A program made the position numbers and the translations under genes. A stretch of 64,000 nucleotides of DNA. Origin: Adiantum capillus-veneris. Taxonomy: Eukaryota; Streptophyta; Polypodiopsida; Polypodiales; Pteridaceae. Shown piece by piece: positions 19,040 through 29,664 of the stretch. The first letter of the stretch is position 1. The number at the start of each line of letters is the position of its first letter. The notes under the pieces are model-generated. The model made no database searches, had not been told where the DNA came from, and worked only from the letters and a program-made list of their open reading frames with translations. Where the stretch lies: assembly GCA_014529385.2 (NCBI GenBank), contig CM043952.1, forward strand, positions 67,409,870 through 67,473,869, in the 5' to 3' direction.

Positions 19040-22016
19040 GTTGCAAAACAGGTTAGTCAAAGACTACAACACTTAGTTGATTCCCAGTCCCTGTTTGACT
19101 CCGAAATGATGGAGCTATGTGAAGCTAATGTATGCATTCAACAAAATGATAAGTGGAAAATTAGGCACACGCGTGCATGTCAACAACAGGCTTTTATGGA
19201 TAAAGGTTGTGCTTCGAAGAAATTTTTTAAGCATTTGCATCATTCAAGGGTCTCACAATCTATTAAGCGGGTTATGCTTCCCTCGTGTGCTTGGACTTTT
19301 TCGAAGGAGGAACTTACTGAGGTTATGGTTTCACATTATTGTCAGGTGTTTGCAGCCCCATCTCAGCCATCTTCGGCAGCTTGTCAAGCGCGTCAATTGT
19401 TGCTTTCTCATGTTCGTCCGATCATGTCTTCACAGGAGGCACAATGCCTTCAGGATCCTTTTTCTGCTTCTGAATTGCATGGTGCCGTGCTTGCATTGGG
19501 CCGCTGGAGATCTCCCGATTGGGATGGACTTACTATGGAATTTTTCCTTTCCTTTTGAGACAATCTTAAACAGCCCCTACTTTTCATGTTAAATGCGGCA
19601 TGGGAGAAACAGGATCTGCCAGTATCATGGAAAGAGGGTTTACTTAAATTGTTGCCCAAGCAAGCGCTCTGTGAGCAATTCTCTTATTGGCGGCCCATAA
19701 CTTTGATGCCGGTGGTTTACAAGATATTGGCTCAAATGTTGGTCCATCGCATTAAGGACTATTTGTTTACAGGACTTCATCGGGCTCAGTATGGTTTTAT
19801 TCCTCGACGTCAAATCGTGGATAATTTGGCTAATGTTATGATTGGCATGGAGTATGCTAAGTACATGCAACAGGATGTGTTGGTTATGCAAGTTGATATT
19901 GAAAAGGCCTTTGACACTGTGCAATGGGACTTCATTGTTGCCACAATGAGGTGTCTAGGATTTGGTCCTAAATTGGCCAATGTGGTTTATTTCTTGTATG
20001 CTTGTAGCACGTCTTCGGGGATCCTGGAAGGGGATATATTAATTGACAAAATCGTGACCGCTTGGTTGTTCGGTTAGGCAAGGTTTCCCCCTTAGCGCTT
20101 TGTTGTATGCTATTGCCACTCACCCTATGTTGATGTATCTTGATCACTTGACCTCTGCACAGCGTCTTCATGGTTTACAATTACCATCAGGTCATTCATT
20201 TATTGGATAGGCTTATGCGGATGACTCGTTGTTTATGCCCCGCAATCAATAGAGCGATGTTCAAGTGATTATGGAAGCTTTGGAATTGTTTGTGATTGCG
20301 GCTGATCTTAAAGTCAACTTTTGTAAACCAAAGCTTCTGCCACTTCGTTCTTGTGATTGGCATGTTCTGTTGTGGCCAAGAGAGATTGTTCCTCCAAATG
20401 TGATCACCAAGCATTTGGGTTATCCAATTGGATGGAACATCACCCACACGCAAAAAGTGGACTGGGTTATGCAACGCTTGAATGTTGAATTGTATTATTG
20501 GAAGCTTTCTACTTGGCCACTCCATGTTCGCTTGAGAATCGTTCAGAGTATCCTCATGGCATATGTTCAGTTCTTTTTACCATTGTTGCACTGGCCTCGC
20601 CAGTGTCTTGATTCTCTCATGTCGGCCATTTTGTCTCATTTGTGGCGAACTCATGCTCACAAAAAGGCATGCGTCTGATGTCAATGTCGAAACTTTGTAC
20701 ACCAAAGCGCTTTGGTGGTCTGAATCTTTTGGACCTACGTAGGCATGTCCTCGCTAGGAAGGCTATGCTATTGCCTACACTTACGCAACAATCTCAGCCT
20801 TGGACTCTTATGTTTGCACACTTGAGCCAGCATGTGGTTACGTCCTCATTTGGTCATTGGCAATCATCTTTTTGGGAGGTGGTGATTGGTAAGACGGATG
20901 GCCATATTCTTGGATGCCCGCTTGCTTCCACCTTGCTCTCTGCCTGGTAACAGGTTACGAATCACCTATCGTGGAATGCTCGGACTCAAGGAAATTCACT
21001 TCGCTTGGAGAGTCTTCATTTGAGCCGGGCCTTTTCTCTTACTTTGGTTGACCGCTCGCCTCGCCAAGAGTATTTTCTCTCATGCCATGACATTCGAATG
21101 GTTGAGGATGTGGTGGATGCAGATGGTTTCACTTTGGAGTTCCCATTTGTCGCTCGCCGCTTTGGATTGGGCATGCATTGTCGCCAGTTCTTGAGAAAAT
21201 TGCAGCAAATGCTGGTCAGTTTTTTGCTCGTTTCACCTTTGTCAGATGGTGATCACATGTCTGACTGGAATCTTCGGGAAATGCCCTTTCAAGATATTTC
21301 TACCGATCGGGCATATGCTCTTCTTTTGCCGCAACCATGGCTTGATGATCATTGCAATGCTCTTTGGCACATGCATAAATCCGATATTTGATGGAGAAGG
21401 CTTCTATCTGCATTATGGAAAAGCCATTTGCCACTGTAGGAGCGTTTGTTTCTTTGTCATTGTTTATTTGGTGTGCTCCCAGTGGCTACCTTTCTTAGGA
21501 TGCGCCATATCCGCCCATCATCCTGTGTCCGTTGCTCATCTGTCGAAGAGGATGTCTGTCACCTCTTGTGGGAATGTTGTATTACTCGAGATTTTCTTCG
21601 TCGGGTATCTGCGTGTATGCGGCTCCATTTTCCCACGACGGTCTTCCATAAATGGTTTTGGGCTTTTGGTATCTTCTCACCGACATTGCAACGCTTTGCA
21701 CTCTTCTTTATGTGGGTCAGGTTTTGGGCTTACTGGAGCCTGTGGCGACAGCGTAAAGGCTATATGTTCCATCGCATTCATGCTGATCCCCTGCCTTTCT
21801 TCAAACTTTCTCTTAGGTAGTCTTTACGGTTCACTTTGGAAGTTGGTGATATCACTGCAGAGATACATTAGCTTTCTTATGAATGCTTTTAGTTGTTTTG
21901 TACAGCCGAACACTTTTGTGTTCCTTCTCTTGTACTTCATCTTTTTGGTGGGTTTTCCTCTCTTTGAGGTTTCCCACAGATAGATAAATCAAATTGATTT
22001 ACAAAATAATAAAAAA
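19040..22016 (+). pseudogene. LINE-3 ORF2: reverse transcriptase and C-terminal zinc region, 5' truncated
   Basis: Target-primed reverse transcription is carried out by this protein in intact LINEs. The fragment starts in the linker before RT. RT motifs in order are RSPDWDGL (about 19510), WRPITLMPVVYKILAQMLV, AQYGFIPRRQIVDNL, the catalytic strand MQVDIEKAFDTVQWDF (19885-19932), and YADD at 20214-20225. Then come LKVNFCKPKLLPL, LGYPIGW and a C-terminal zinc region CVRCSSVEEDVCHLLWEC (about 21518-21571). Stops occur at 19556 (TGA) and 20208 (TAG just before AYADD), with frameshifts near 20075 and 20680. The endonuclease and ORF1 are absent. The 3' end runs into an A-rich stretch and a TG/AG microsatellite at 22018. 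Confidence 0.8.
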
Positions 22017-22017
22017 A

Positions 22018-22062
<45 letters not shown>

Positions 22063-22064
22063 GT
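22018..22064. repeat. TG/AG compound microsatellite
   Basis: (TG)n is followed by (AG)n directly after the A-rich end of LINE-3. It may have grown from the LINE tail. Confidence 0.85.
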
Positions 22065-22543
22065 GAGTTGACAAGTTTCTATCTCCCCAACTAGGGCACC
22101 AAATGTAAGTTTGTGTCCAAAAAAAAAGAGAGAACAATGCAATGATTTTTCAAGATGTAAAAAGTCGAAGATCATGGCTATTGTTTTAAAAATAGCAAAA
22201 TGGACTTTTTAGACCGCATTCTCTTTCTCTTTCTCTTTTTGGCCTGCCCCAAAGGGGTAAGGCCTTAGTGATGCCTTCCCTTTTTCATTAGGAAAAAGGG
22301 AAGATTTTTTTTAATACATAATCTTTTGATTGGTTGATGGAAATAGAAGACACTCATTACACATACAGGCACTCTGTTCAAGGATTGAGGACTTAACTGA
22401 ATCTATGCTGGAAAATCTCTTTTAATTAGCCATTGAATCTAGATATACTAGAAATTTCAAAGTAAAATTGGATGCGCCGTCGCCATCACCTAAGATCTCT
22501 ACACAACATCCCTCCTCGCCATGCCTCAATGTAAACTTCTCAT
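22065..22543. other. No gene seen
   Basis: AT-rich sequence with a pyrimidine stretch at about 22211-22240. Nothing else was recognised. Confidence 0.5.
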
Positions 22544-22704
22544 TCACAAGGAGCCTTCTTGATGCACAGTAGCTCGCATGAAATTTGCTTCTAGCAGGCT
22601 TGCAGCCCTGTCCAAGCTCAGGTCATAACCCTCCTCTGCAATCTCGGTTGCAATGGTGGTTAGCACCAGATGCACATGTTGGTGCTTGCATAATGTAGCA
22701 TGCT
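22544..22704 (-). CDS. Possible terminal exon of an unknown minus-strand gene
   Basis: On the minus strand an acceptor-like TTTTTCTCTCAAG ends at 22705 and opens a 52-codon frame. It reads HATLCKHQHVHLVLTTIATE, then DLSLDRAASLLEANFMRA, and ends with TGA at 22544. The amino-acid mix and the absence of repeats look like host protein rather than transposon. No homologue was recognised. It lies upstream of VPS13 on the same strand and could be the last exon of a gene whose earlier exons lie to the right of the transposons. It could also be a chance ORF. Confidence 0.3.
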
Positions 22705-22831
22705 CTTGAGAGAAAAACATAATACACGTCGTTGTAGAAGAATAAAGGCATGTGGCAACATCGCACGTGTGAAAACACACACACACACACACACAGGGCT
22801 GTAGTGTTCGGACACCCTATCACCTACAACG

Positions 22832-23085
22832 GATGTTGTATTATTTACTTGTAGAGTCAGGTACCGGGCTTTTTGGTCCAATAGGAAAAGGGTAAGAGTG
22901 ATCGCCGATGCGAGGCACACTCTAACTGGAACATTCAAGGGATTAGTTGGCTAAGCATGGGCGCCCAAGTGTGAATGGGGTGAGCTCATATAAAAGTCAA
23001 CTAAACCTAAAATTCACTCATTCTCTCATTTGTGCAATTGAAGAGTGCTCTTGCTCCATCTCCATCTTCTTCTTCTTCATCTCCT

Positions 23086-23117
<32 letters not shown>

Positions 23118-23393
23118 CATGAGAGAGAGAGAGAGGGAGAGAGAGAGAGAGAGAGAGAGTGTGTGCGATCGAGCATTGCGACGACGGCACAACGGCAGTG
23201 AAGCGGTTGAGCGCGGCGTAGCTGCGTCTCCTTCTTCTTCACGGCGAGGAATCCTCCACAAAGCAAGGAGTGACACACCATCGTCATCTTTGAGCTTATT
23301 AGTTTAGGCTTTTTGTGTGCTTGGAGCCATTTGTGGCTCACACACGATGTATCGACAAGTTCCTTGCATTGACACGTGCGACATACGCGCACA
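22832..23393 (+). repeat. Gypsy-3 presumed 5' LTR
   Basis: The right end at 23393 (GCGCACA) is fixed by the primer site four bases later. The left end (TGTTGTATT at 22832) is only a guess. Inside are a TATA box at 22989-22996 and a GT/GA microsatellite at about 23085-23160 just downstream of the expected transcription start. No second copy was found. Confidence 0.4.
22989..22996 (+). promoter_or_regulatory. TATA box in gypsy-3 LTR
   Basis: TATAAAAG lies about 400 bp before the primer site in a region otherwise shaped like a pol II core promoter (pyrimidine-rich downstream sequence). Confidence 0.45.
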
Positions 23394-23397
23394 TTTT

Positions 23398-23416
23398 TGG
23401 CGTCGTAGCCGGGGAA
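23398..23416 (+). promoter_or_regulatory. Gypsy-3 primer binding site, tRNA-Asp-like
   Basis: TGGCGTCGTAGCCGGGGAA closely resembles the Athila/Tat primer site TGGCGCCGTTGCCGGGGA, with two mismatches. It differs from the Met-type sites of most other LTR elements in the window. Confidence 0.65.
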
Positions 23417-23541
23417 TGCCATACACTAAGCTTGAATGGCACTCTGTGCTTCTTTTGTGGTGCAATTTCAATTGTAGGAAAGGTAAGGAAGGAGGATGTG
23501 TGTGTTGAGAAGAAGGATTTTGTGTTATACTGTGTATTTTT

Positions 23542-23667
23542 TTTGTTAATGGAGTTTTCAAAGGTACTGTGTTTATTCTCTGTGTATTAAGGTTGTTAGT
23601 TTTCTTTGTTAATGGAGTTTTCAAAGGTACTCTGTTTATTCTCTGTGTATTAAGGTTGTTAGTTTTC
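23542..23667. repeat. 63-bp tandem duplication in gypsy-3 leader
   Basis: Two copies (23542-23604 and 23605-23667) start tttgttaatggagttttcaa and differ at about one base, indicating a recent duplication. Confidence 0.85.
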
Positions 23668-24153
23668 TGTGTACAGTAAGTAGGAAGTAGATATGTGAGA
23701 GCTAATAGAGTGTGTTAGTGTGTAACAGTAGGTGTATTAGTTAGAAGTAGGTAGATAGAGTGTGTGTGCTCTCGTGCCGGCCGCGACGACCTTATCCTTT
23801 ATTAAAATAATAATAATAATAATAAAATTTAAAGGTAGGATCGGGATCGGGAATATCTCCCAGATCCAAGCCCAAGCTCACGCTCAGGCCTAGGCCTCAG
23901 TCGCCTTTTAAAATTACGAATTTTAGCTTCACACGTAGCTAAAAATCAATTTTTTGAGGACCAACGGAACTTCAGATACCCAAAAATTGTGTTGTAAAGC
24001 ACATAGCGACCCTCTAAGTGATACGCTCGTTTCGAGTTATCACACACTTTAATCAAAAAAATCAAACATTAAAAAAATTTAAAAACGTAAAAAACACGAG
24101 TGAAAACGGACTCTTAAAAAAGGTGAGCGGTTAACCTTCGAGGTTATTCATGG

Positions 24154-27100
24154 ATGCTTGTAGGGTGCCAAAGGCACATGCATCTGCGCTCTGGTTGTGT
24201 GCTAGGAGACGGAGCAACTAGAGAGAATTTCGACTTACGTGAGTTCTCAATATCCACCTACCTTAGGTTCGGGCCCTCGGCGGGGACCCAAGGTAGTACA
24301 AACCAAGACCCGAACATAGCGGCTAGTGACTCTTCCTCTGACTATGACGTCATGGAGGGTTTCCCAATGCCTAATCCTGACAGCTCAAGCCAAGACATGC
24401 ATGCCATGGGCCCGCGGTCCGGGCCGAGCGTGCTTAGCCGCCTGAAGGAAACCTTTAGTAGAGCCACTCACTCCGAACATGGAGCTAATGATGTAAATGA
24501 GGGGGTGAGAAAGTAAATTCTCCATTCATGACCAATGTAGACCCTATACCGTTAGAGAATGTGCACGTGAATACTTCATTCACTGCACCTCCTGACTCTT
24601 CAGAGTTATTTCCCTCCGAGGTCATATTACCCGATGGTAGAAGCCTTGCCGAAGTGCAAGAGGTTGAGCGATATATCATTACGGCTAGGGAAAAGAAAGT
24701 CGAGAGCTTACGTAAGGCGGAGCAACGAAGAGAGTTAAAAGCGAAAACCCCTATGTCAATATCCTTGCTAAGAGAGCAATCGAGTGCTCCTCACTTAGCA
24801 ACCGCTAAGGGCCAACCCCTAGAAAGCAACATTGCATCTAGCTCAAAGGACACCCCTAGCACCTCAATCCTAGATAGAGTGTTCCTAAATGAGAACTGGG
24901 AGTACGAACTACAAACGGAAACTCTGACTGACCTATATACAAGTCACACCTATCACGTGGGTTAGTTAGATGTCCTACAATCCACAATGGGCGCTACTAG
25001 TGTGGAGGATCAACAACAAAGTGTTTGTGAGGTCATCCATAGGGTTATCGAGTTAGAGAGACAGAACAAGGGGATCAACATGCCTTCAACGGGTCTCATG
25101 AGATTCTTGGATATAGGAAAGGCTAAACAACCGACTATCGCAAATGGAGACTCCCTCGGTAAGTCCGATGGATCCTCCATATATTGTTTCTCCAGGGGTC
25201 TCGGTGCAATCTGAGCCCACAAGTGATAGCTTTACCTTTCCAAGTCTAGCTCATCTTTCCCTTGATGACACCACGGCTACCATGCCTACCTCAATGATGG
25301 GCATGCCGAGAAACATGCCATGGACCTCATTTGTTAGTAAAGCACCACTACATGGTAGCTCAATGCCTGCAATAGTACTTACAAGTGTGTGCCAATCGTA
25401 TGCACCCATGGGTCCTCGTACTCATGTAGTCCCTACTCCTCCCATTGTTTCAACTACCTATGCTCCACAACCACAACACCCAAGCTCTTATTTTCATGGG
25501 ACTATACCGGCTAGCATTAGCATGTCACATCCGACGTCTTCTATGCCGAGGTCCACACATATGAAATATGGACCACCACATGGCACAACATCGTACCCAA
25601 CATGGAACCCAAGGGCTTCCTATGCGCCAAGCCCAATTCCAATACCTACTCCACATGTAGTTTCTGGAGCGCCTCCACCCACGGTGCCTGCTCACTTAGG
25701 TGACTTGGCAACATTTGCTCAAGCTATTGGTCGATCTATTGCTGATAATATACGTAACACGCATGATAGAGAGCCTAGAAGTAAGGCAGTACAAATAGCC
25801 AAGCTCACACAAAAATTTAGTGGAGACGGGGATGTGAGAAAGCATATCGAAGTGTTCAAACAAATATGCGATTCTCTAGGAGAACACAATGACCTGCATA
25901 AGAGCAATGCTTTAAGCCTAACCTTAAGTGGAAAGGTTGGGGATTGGTAGAGAACCCTAAGGGTGGAAGAAAAAACGATTTACCCTACTCTTAGGAGACT
26001 GTTCTTAAAAGAATACATACGAGAGGGACTACTTTGGGGTGTAGCCTCTCAGCTCCAGAAAGCCCAACGAGAGGAAGGAGAGTCGGTGAGAGACTTTATC
26101 AGTCGCTTAAAGCATTTGAATTCTTGATGTAATCCAAATGAGCGCTTCAACAATAACCACTTGCTTGATAGATTCATTAGGGGATTACGACATGAGGATT
26201 TCTATAATGGCTTAGTCATTAGAGGTATCACCACTTGGGAAGCAGTCACCACCAATGCAATCCAATTGGAGGATAATTTAATGATTCAAGGAGAAAGAGT
26301 GTCTATTGAGCTTAAATCTAATAGCTCGCAAGCATCAGGGCATCAGCCAATGACCCTAAAGCCTATTGCTAAGGAGCCAAAGATATCTGAGATGACTTTA
26401 TCAGATCTCACCAAGACTATTCAAGAGAGTCTCAGAGACAATCATGCTTCGCAAAACAATTATATGTATCCAAGAAGGGAGCAGCAATGGTGCTCAGTAT
26501 GCTATGGACCGCATAGTACCAGTGAATGCCCTAATTTTAGAGTAAAATTCAATGGGAACTGCAATGCCTGTGGGAGGTATGGTCATCAAGCTAAGGATTG
26601 CATAGTATTTAAGTGCGCGATGGCCAATAGACCAACCTTAGCATGGACAGACACACCTCGAGTGCCTGCATTGATGACGGCCCCACCTCTTGAACAAGCA
26701 TCACAACACATGGTCCCTAGGGCCCAAAATGTTGTTCAAACAACACCTTTACCACCTCCAGTGCTAGGACCGCAACCACCACATCCAAGAATCACTTCTG
26801 TGAATCAAGTGGGTTGTGAGTCATCTATTTCTTGTTTGGAAGGCTGTGAGGAAGATATAGATCCTAATATTGCCTATGGGATGAATGTGCTTGAAGAAAG
26901 TCCACAATACTTCATGGAGGACTATTGGGGACAAGTCAAACCTGTATATCAAGTAGCTGCTCTTGCGGCAAGAGGCCAAAATATCAATTACATTGCTAAG
27001 AGACCACCTCTTCAATGCTATGAGTGTGGAGGTCCACATCGTGTAGCGGATTGTCCTATTAGGCACGCTACACTAATGCAAACCAATCAAGCGAGCACGT

Positions 27101-27705
27101 CTACAATGCCGATACTCATGTGTAATCGATGTGGCATAGATCGTTTGATTGCCCAATGTCCAAATAATCCAAATGCACCGAAGATCACGCCATTAAACTT
27201 GATTGAAGTTACCGAGGAGCCATCACAAAGTACACCCGTGGTACCAATAAACGTACTCACACGATCGATGCTCCAAAAACAAAATTATATTCTTGAGGAA
27301 AGAGACACGAAATCAATTGTCCAATCTCAGAAAAAGAAGAAAACACGAAGAAAGAGATCGCAAAAAGCAGCGAAGTCAGACCCAAGTTCAAAGACCAACA
27401 TAGGGAATGGTGACGACCTCGTATATATGAATGAAGCTGAAGAGGATTCTGATTCAGGTGAAACCATGGAGACCAAAACAACCACTAAGAGAGAAACCAA
27501 CAAGGAAGATCTTCACGAATGGCTAGGATCCAAGAAGAAGATAGGAACTCATCCAAACCCTACAGAGGAGATTGAGAAAGTCAAGCAATTAAGGAGTTTG
27601 GTAGAAGATACCCAAAGGGATCTAGAACAGCACCTAGGAAGATCCAGATTACAGACACCGTGTTCCCTACGCAACAACAACCTCACCAAGTCCATAGACC
27701 CTTAG
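24154..27705 (+). pseudogene. Gypsy-3 gag
   Basis: Gag forms particles and binds RNA. The N-terminus (24154) contains MHLRSG, a motif seen near the start of Athila/Tat gag. The frame shifts at about 24520 and returns at about 25144. A Pro/Thr/Met-rich region (25200-25690) is followed by the capsid-like core (QIAKLTQKFSGDGDVRKHIE ... ESVRDFISRLKHLN ... LLDRFIRGLRHE). Three Cys-rich knuckles follow: CSVCYGPHSTSECPNF, CNACGRYGHQAKDC, and CYECGGPHRVADCP, plus a degenerate fourth, CNRCGIDRLIAQCP. In-frame stops lie at 25948 (TAG), about 26125 (TGA) and 27703 (TAG). Apart from these the 25144-28458 frame stays open into protease, so gag and protease were one reading frame. Confidence 0.72.
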
Positions 27706-27714
27706 CCATACCTA

Positions 27715-28600
27715 GTGTCATCCAAGAAGAAAGTGACTAAGTCATGGGAAAGTGGGCATACTCACTTCTTGATGGAAAGAATGTTTACAGAGGGACTACT
27801 TGATCCTATCGAAGAAATGGAGATCCCATCTTCCCCACGTCAAGGGACTAAAGTCCAAAAGGTGCCGTTAAACATTGCCAAATTGATGGATTTCATGTCT
27901 TCAGAAGTTAGAACTACCATCATGTCCAAACTATATAAAGACCCTGAGCTAGTCTCATCTCTTCAAGCCTTCCTCAATGGAGAACTAAAGTTTGGGCTAC
28001 CACAATTTGCACAGATGGATGGATCTGGGGAGATGCCAATAGAGGAGGAACACATAGATCCACAACCCAACCTAGATAAGAACCTTGTTATAGAAATACC
28101 TGTTAACAAGTTGGGACAATACTTTGAGGGTGATGAATCCAATGCGACCATACCAATCACTACTAAGGGATTAATTGTGAAGGGAATCCTTGATGATGGC
28201 GCTAGGGTTAGCATTGTGACTAAAAATTGTTGGGAAACTATGGGAAGACCTCACCTTGCGACCACAACCATAGTAGTGAAGATGGCCAATGGGTCTATTG
28301 TTAAACCTATTGGGATGCTAGAAGATCTCAAGATCAAGGTCTTTGGACATAAAATAAGGATTACCTTCATTGTTATGGATTTCTCCAAATTGTTGGGAAA
28401 CTATGGGAAGACCTCACCTTGCGATAGTAGTGAAGATGGCCAATGGGTCTATTGTTAAACCTATTGGAATGCTAGAAGATCTCAAGATCAAGGTCTTTGG
28501 ACATAAAATAAGAATTACCTTCACGGTTATGGATTTCTCCAAACACACTATGACATCGGAGATGATCTTAGGATGTCCTTTCATGAGGGAAGCAAAAATG
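27715..28600 (+). pseudogene. Gypsy-3 aspartic protease with internal tandem duplication
   Basis: Retropepsins cut the gag-pol polyprotein. The motif GILDDGARVSIVTKNCWETMG gives the catalytic D-[DS]-G-A box at about 28184-28220. KMANGSIVKPIGML and later MILGCPFMREAKMVHDW (the ILGxPF strand) complete the fold. A 163-bp stretch (28227-28389) is repeated at 28390-28543 with a 9-bp deletion in the second copy. Because 163 is not a multiple of three, the duplication shifts the frame and separates the catalytic box from the ILG strand. The N-terminal 120 codons are a linker with no recognised domain. Confidence 0.72.
28227..28543 (+). repeat. 163/154-bp tandem duplication in protease
   Basis: Both copies start ttgttgggaaactatgggaa and run to ggatttctccaaa. 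The second copy lacks 9 bases and has a few substitutions. Confidence 0.9.
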
Positions 28601-29272
28601 GTACATGACTGGTCTAAAAACCATATCTACTTGCAATTCCAAGATTCTGTCATTCGAGTGGATCTTGTGACTGGTCGAGCACATCCTCTAGGAAACAGGT
28701 TTATAATTGATCATACATCTGACACCACAGTTCACTCAGCCCCATTGCAGTATTGTTACACGTGTAAAGCGGACACTGATGTTGGGGAAGATTCTCCTTA
28801 TATGGATGTACTACCTAGGATGACTGAGTCGGACAATGTGGATTGGGTCCACCTAGCAGCAACCATAGACACTTGGGGAAATAGGGGGACAACCTTGGTA
28901 ACACCTGAGGGGGATAAAATACCACCACTTGTACCCTTAAATATGCTAGAAGCAATGCATATAGCTTCTGATGATCTACAAGATGAAAGTTTGACTGGCA
29001 TTGGAACTAGTAGCACCTCACAAGACTATAGCCCACACGATTTGGGGTCAGAATCATCAGTTGAAATTGACTCTGAGGATGAAGAATCTGAGTTAAATCT
29101 TAGTGCACATGCGGGGACAAACCATTCAGGGCCCAGTGGTAACCTAGATGACAATCTATCCAAGGGAGCAGAAGACACAAGTAGTGATTCATCTAGTGAA
29201 TCTTTACTAGAGATCGGCCGTAATCGAGAATTAAACAAGAAGAGTAAGAGATATAAGAGGCGACGATATTGA
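28601..29272 (+). pseudogene. Gypsy-3 acidic linker after protease
   Basis: The open frame that starts inside the second duplication copy continues past protease. It ends in a Ser/Asp/Glu-rich tail (SSVEIDSEDEESELNLS ... DTSSDSSSESL), then a basic end (NKKSKRYKRRRY) and a stop. This would have joined protease to RT before copia A was inserted 250 bp downstream. No domain was recognised. Confidence 0.5.
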
Positions 29273-29525
29273 GCAAATGTGCGTGCTAGAATAAGTGAAA
29301 AAAAATCTACCGCAGAATGGCTTAATTATATAGGGGCATGTGATGCTCATCGGAAGTTGGTAGATAACTGGGGTGAATACCTTCAAAGCATTATGTGGTG
29401 TAGTCTACAACCCATTGACATCCACAAGTAGAGGCTAAGAAGCCAAAGTTGAGCCGTACCGTAAGGAGACGACAAAATCGAGAGTTAGGTCAACAACAAA
29501 AGGAATCGGAAGTGAAATCATAGTC

Positions 29526-29664
29526 CGTTGGAATTAGGGTTGCAGAGAAACGCAAACAGCTTGGAGAAGACGAAGGAAGCTCAGGGCACACAATTGAGAG
29601 TGTATAACTTAGTGTGCAATGGAAAGATAGATAGCCCTAGAGTGATGGGCGTATATACAATGCA
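29526..29664 (-). repeat. Copia A 3' LTR, truncated
   Basis: This matches the first 139 bases of the family LTR and then jumps at 29665 into RNase H coding sequence, so about 88 bp of the LTR and the RNase H end were lost in one deletion. Confidence 0.85.

Noticed and set aside
23007-23422. ORFs across the GT/GA tract near 23100
   Set aside because: Simple-sequence translation only; the region is explained as an LTR with a microsatellite.
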